Of a stretch of DNA of 64,000 nucleotides, positions 60,701 through 64,000 are shown one piece after another. Each line of letters starts with the position of its first letter. The stretch's first letter is position 1. The notes under the pieces were generated by a model. It worked only from the letters and a program-made list of their open reading frames with translations. It was not told the origin of the DNA and ran no database searches. The position numbers were made by a program, and so were the translations under genes. The stretch comes from Epiperipatus broadwayi (Eukaryota; Onychophora; Udeonychophora; Euonychophora; Peripatidae): positions 2,174,001-2,238,000 of the forward strand of contig JAQFVV010012490.1 of the NCBI GenBank assembly GCA_028023455.1, given 5' to 3'.

Positions 60701-63080
60701 TTTTAAAATACTCTTTGGTTCTATCATCATTTTAAAGCTGAAAAAATAGTTAATGCATTTTATATCATTTCACATTTTGTTTTTTGTTGTTATTGTGAGT
60801 TTGAGCTTTGTAAATCAGACATATTTAATGATCTGGGAAATTTCTGTAATTGTTTTTCTTACAGTTCTACAAGTTCTTCATTATGAATCTACAAATGTGT
60901 AATAAAGATGTGATCAACAGTTATTCTTGAATAAAAAAAAATAATCCAAATCTTTTCAAAATAAATCATTTAGAAGTAATATACTATTTTATTATATTTT
61001 TTTTACTTCACAAAATTTGAAGCTTGAACAATTTCCCTTCCACTAAAAACAATGTTTCCATATCTTTGTGTGAATTTATTTATTTCAGTGATGATTTTTT
61101 TTTTTCAATTTTGAAAGAAAACCTCCAAATGAATTTGATGACTCCATATCTATATTAGATAACCTACTTATAAACAAATTTAATAACAATATATCACTTA
61201 TAGTTAATGCATAAATATATAACTCCATGGTTAAAAACAATAAAATGCCAACATAATAGTTTACAATTAATTAATTATAAGCTTCAATCTGTTCCACTGT
61301 CTATAATTCAAATCTGTCTGAATTAAACATATCTTCTTTTTTTTTCAGATTGTAAACTAGGCTTGAAATTTTGCATTTATTTAACTAGCTTATAACCAAT
61401 GCAATTAATCATTCTATCTGATATGTATATGAATAATTAGTTATTCTTAACAAGGATAGATATAAAATAAAATAAAATAAAAAGTCTTCACCACCCGTCT
61501 CAGAAGAATCAAGTCTGGTCAGTAATAACTTGTTTTTACTGTTCCAGTATGAGGAATTATTAGAGAAACTTTTACTCCACAAATGAATAATTGACATAAA
61601 ATATCCATCAATCAATGCAATGATAAATACAAAATCATTACACACATTATCATAATAATAGGAATATACACTTTCTATAACTTTAGCATTTTTTTTTTTT
61701 GGCCCCTAGAATCTCACAAGAGCTACATTAAGATTTAATAATATCAGAATACTATTTTCAATAGTGAAAATTCCCACGGATTATTTAAATTTATTGAAGA
61801 ATGCCAGTCAAATTTTCCAAATTATAAGCATTTATTCTCAAAGAAGTATTATTTGAATTTATTGGGAGTATTTATTTTTTTGTTGTAAACTTCAATTATT
61901 TATATACACATTTAAACTCCATGTAATTATTATACTAATAATTATTTATATTAAAACATACACAAATAATACCCGTGTTCAAATTAATAATTTAATTGAT
62001 TACAGCATAAAAAATATTTGATTCTTTAAATCATAACTATTAAATTTAATTGATTTAATAATAAAATGGACAAAGGAAATGAAAAAAAAAAATTAAATTG
62101 GTTGAACAAAAATATGTTAAATAAGCCCAATAAGTATAAATTCATTTAGGTAGGTAGAAAAATGGAAAACACTCACTAGTTTTCTTTATATTGTAGTGCA
62201 TTTTATTTAAAAATCAATAATTTCAAATTGTATATATATACACATACAATTAAAATTAACAAGTGTTATTTGAGTCAGCAACTGACCTTATAAGTAATAA
62301 CTGAATGGTTTATTGCTTGGAAATTCATAGGAAGTATGAGCATCAAGAGGTGGATCTTGAATTCTGGCCAATCATTCCACTAAACCAAGCAGAGCAAACT
62401 AGTCTATACATAGAGCATAATAATTTTTTTTAATGCCATTAATATAAACCAATTAAATCTTGGCCTCCCATAATAAAAACTATGACAAAAAAATACAAAT
62501 GAACTAGTGTGATTCTAGTATAAATTAGATAGATAGTTAGATTGAGATCAATATATAGGTGGATATAGAAAGAAAACCGGCAAGCAGTGGCTATACCTAA
62601 AGTTAGATCTAAATGTAAAATAGACCTAATTTTTAATTAATCCACTTCATCAAATAAAGATCTTCTTTCTCAAAATTGTAATAAGGACGATTTATTTTCA
62701 TATCAAAGACAAATATTAGATGGAAGCAATGGCAAATTAATCTACCAATGACTGTTTCATATCAGTTTCATCACAATGTTTTATAGCTATAAAAATACTT
62801 ATGTACTTATTTACATGTGTGTGTATATAACTAAGTGCAAGTATATATAATATATAATTACATAGGTGTAGATAGATAACAGTTGCAAATTAAGATAATA
62901 AAAATCTTGATCAAGATATAGCTTTATTTTGTACAGATTCCTCTTAATTTAATTATACAATATATATAATTTCATCACAGACCTCAATGTTTAAACAAAT
63001 CAATAGTGTATTTGCTATCTGTTGTCAAGCAGCATTTCATCCTAGATAGTAAATGGAGTCTCCATTTACTACATACATTA
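57720..63080. other. AT-rich spacer
   Basis: About 5.4 kb without supported genes. Open frames at 58010-58198, 59843-60049 and 61409-61645 (all minus) show no family resemblance. Contains a tandem duplication at 59338-59601 and short TG/TA runs. Confidence 0.5.
59338..59601 (+). repeat. ~130-bp diverged tandem duplication
   Basis: gtactcataagacagttaaaag... agatagcaag (59338-59465) is repeated at about 59466-59601 (tatactcataagataactaa... agatagcaag) with roughly one change in every six to eight bases. Confidence 0.9.
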
Positions 63081-63992
63081 TAAATTAATACACTATACAG
63101 GCTTAAACCTGCATATATATGTAATGTATCCAGGATTTGAACTCAGACTTTCACATGACCCTCAACTCTCCATGCCATCTCATAGTGCTGACCCACATGA
63201 TCACACACATATTGAAAAGATAAATAATCACTAATATACATATTTTGTGCTAAACCACTGATCAGTTGCTCCAGATTACCATCTCCACATATATATACAA
63301 TCAGTGCTCAGCTTTATATTAAGATAGCCAATCTTCATACTTTAATGGACAGCTTCAAACTACTCCAACCCACAACTCTTCAACCTTCTATTTCAATGAA
63401 AATCTGATGATGGAACATTTAAAGTCCACGTTAGTGCCAAGGTTGTCATCCTACCCATGTTGACATTTAGTCATTCTGATCCCTCATGTACAGGAGAATA
63501 ACCCATTTTTTTTTACATACATATGCGAGGGATAGGCAGACCTTTGACTCACTATGCTTAAATACGTAAATTAATACACTATACAGGCTTAAACCTGCAT
63601 ATATATATAACGTATGCAGGATTCAAATTCAGACCTTCACATGACCCTCAACTCTCCATGCCATCTCATATGGCTGACTCACCTGATCATGTACATGTTG
63701 AAATATAAATAATCACCAATATTTGTATTTTGTACTAAACCAGCACTCAACAGCTGGTCCAGATTACCATCTCCACACCTATATACAATCAGTGCTCAGT
63801 TTTACATTAAGATAATCTTGGCACTAACATGGGCTTTGAATGTTCCATCATCAGATTTTCAATGAAATGGAAGGCTGAAGAGTTGTGGGTTGGAGTAGTT
63901 TGAAGCCTGTCCATTAAAGTATGAAGACTGGCTATCTTAATATAAAGCTGAGCACTGATTGTATATATGTATGGAGATGGTTATCTGGACCA
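63081..63992. repeat. Compound repeat: direct duplication plus inverted repeat
   Basis: 63081-63330 (taaattaatacactatacag...) recurs in direct orientation at 63566-63814. In addition, 63268-63455 (ccagattaccatctcc... gttagtgccaag) is the reverse complement of 63815-63992 (cttggcactaac... ggagatggttatctgg). The second direct copy therefore runs straight into an inverted copy, giving a fold-back of about 180-240 bp per arm. The structure may continue past the window end. Confidence 0.9.
63100..63215 (-). repeat. Possible tRNA-derived SINE head, copy 1
   Basis: On the minus strand, agttcaaatcctgg (63131-63144) resembles a pol III B box (GGTTCRANNCC). About 35-45 bases upstream lies gtgggtcagcactatgagat, a poor A box. 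The same unit recurs at 63585-63700 with B box gaatttgaatcc, and an ...agttcaaatccagg... occurs at about 5228. The tRNA origin is tentative. Confidence 0.35.
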
Positions 63993-64000
63993 ACTGATAA

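Noticed and set aside
61409-61645. Possible host exon on the minus strand (ends near a ...SSETGGEDFLF peptide)
   Set aside because: No homologue recognised and no convincing splice pair. The tail is translated AAAAT repeats.
1-64000. CRISPR arrays, operons, ribosome binding sites or other prokaryotic features
   Set aside because: No such arrangement is visible. The sequence is that of a repeat-rich animal genome.

Overview
This is an extremely AT-rich eukaryotic window with no intact host protein-coding gene that I can support. ATT/AAT microsatellites are frequent, long stretches are non-coding, and every recognisable protein fragment belongs to a decayed transposable element. The mix (RTE-like and L1/Tx1-like LINEs, a Penelope-like element, hAT, pogo/Tigger-like and Merlin/IS1595-like DNA transposons, plus abundant ATT arrays) fits an invertebrate metazoan with a large repeat-filled genome. 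A cephalopod such as an octopus is my best guess, but that is an inference from repeat style, not from a diagnostic gene. The window is most likely intergenic or deep-intronic.

Layout. 1-6.7 kb: AT-rich spacer with ATT arrays and a compact non-autonomous hAT element (1018-1492) that has terminal inverted repeats and an 8-bp target duplication. 6.7-8.2 kb: minus-strand remains of a hAT transposase of the ZBED5/GTF2IRD2-like type. 8.3-10.6 kb: an RTE-like LINE with endonuclease, linker and reverse-transcriptase blocks, broken and missing its 3' end. 11.4-11.7 kb: a GC-rich island holding four regularly spaced copies of a motif that resembles the CTCF binding site. 12-20 kb: spacer with several near-perfect hairpins, a palindromic (TTA)n/(AAT)n pair and a diverged repeat pair. 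21 kb: a weak piggyBac-like fragment. 24.1-25.1 kb: a 968-bp pogo/Tigger-like non-autonomous transposon with TA duplication. 27.0-29.0 kb: a Penelope-like element whose 3' part (GIY-YIG endonuclease end) is present twice, head to head, as long inverted arms.

31.2-47 kb: three degenerate copies (A, B, C) of one L1/Tx1-like LINE family in the same orientation. Each has a zinc-knuckle or basic ORF1 remnant, an APE-type endonuclease remnant, reverse transcriptase and a C-terminal region. Only copy B keeps the YLDD catalytic motif. Between B and C lies a roughly 19-copy, ~40-bp minisatellite (41.0-41.8 kb). 47-57 kb: spacer with a single CTCF-like site, a 206-bp tandem duplication, a compound trinucleotide array and a short telomere-like run. 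57.1-57.7 kb: a decayed Merlin/IS1595-type transposase on the minus strand. 57.7-63 kb: spacer with a ~130-bp tandem duplication. 63.1-64.0 kb: a compound repeat combining a direct duplication with an inverted repeat, possibly containing a tRNA-derived SINE.

Nothing here works as a gene system. The elements are independent insertions in different states of decay. The most interesting non-transposon signal is the periodic CTCF-like array at 11.43-11.68 kb.
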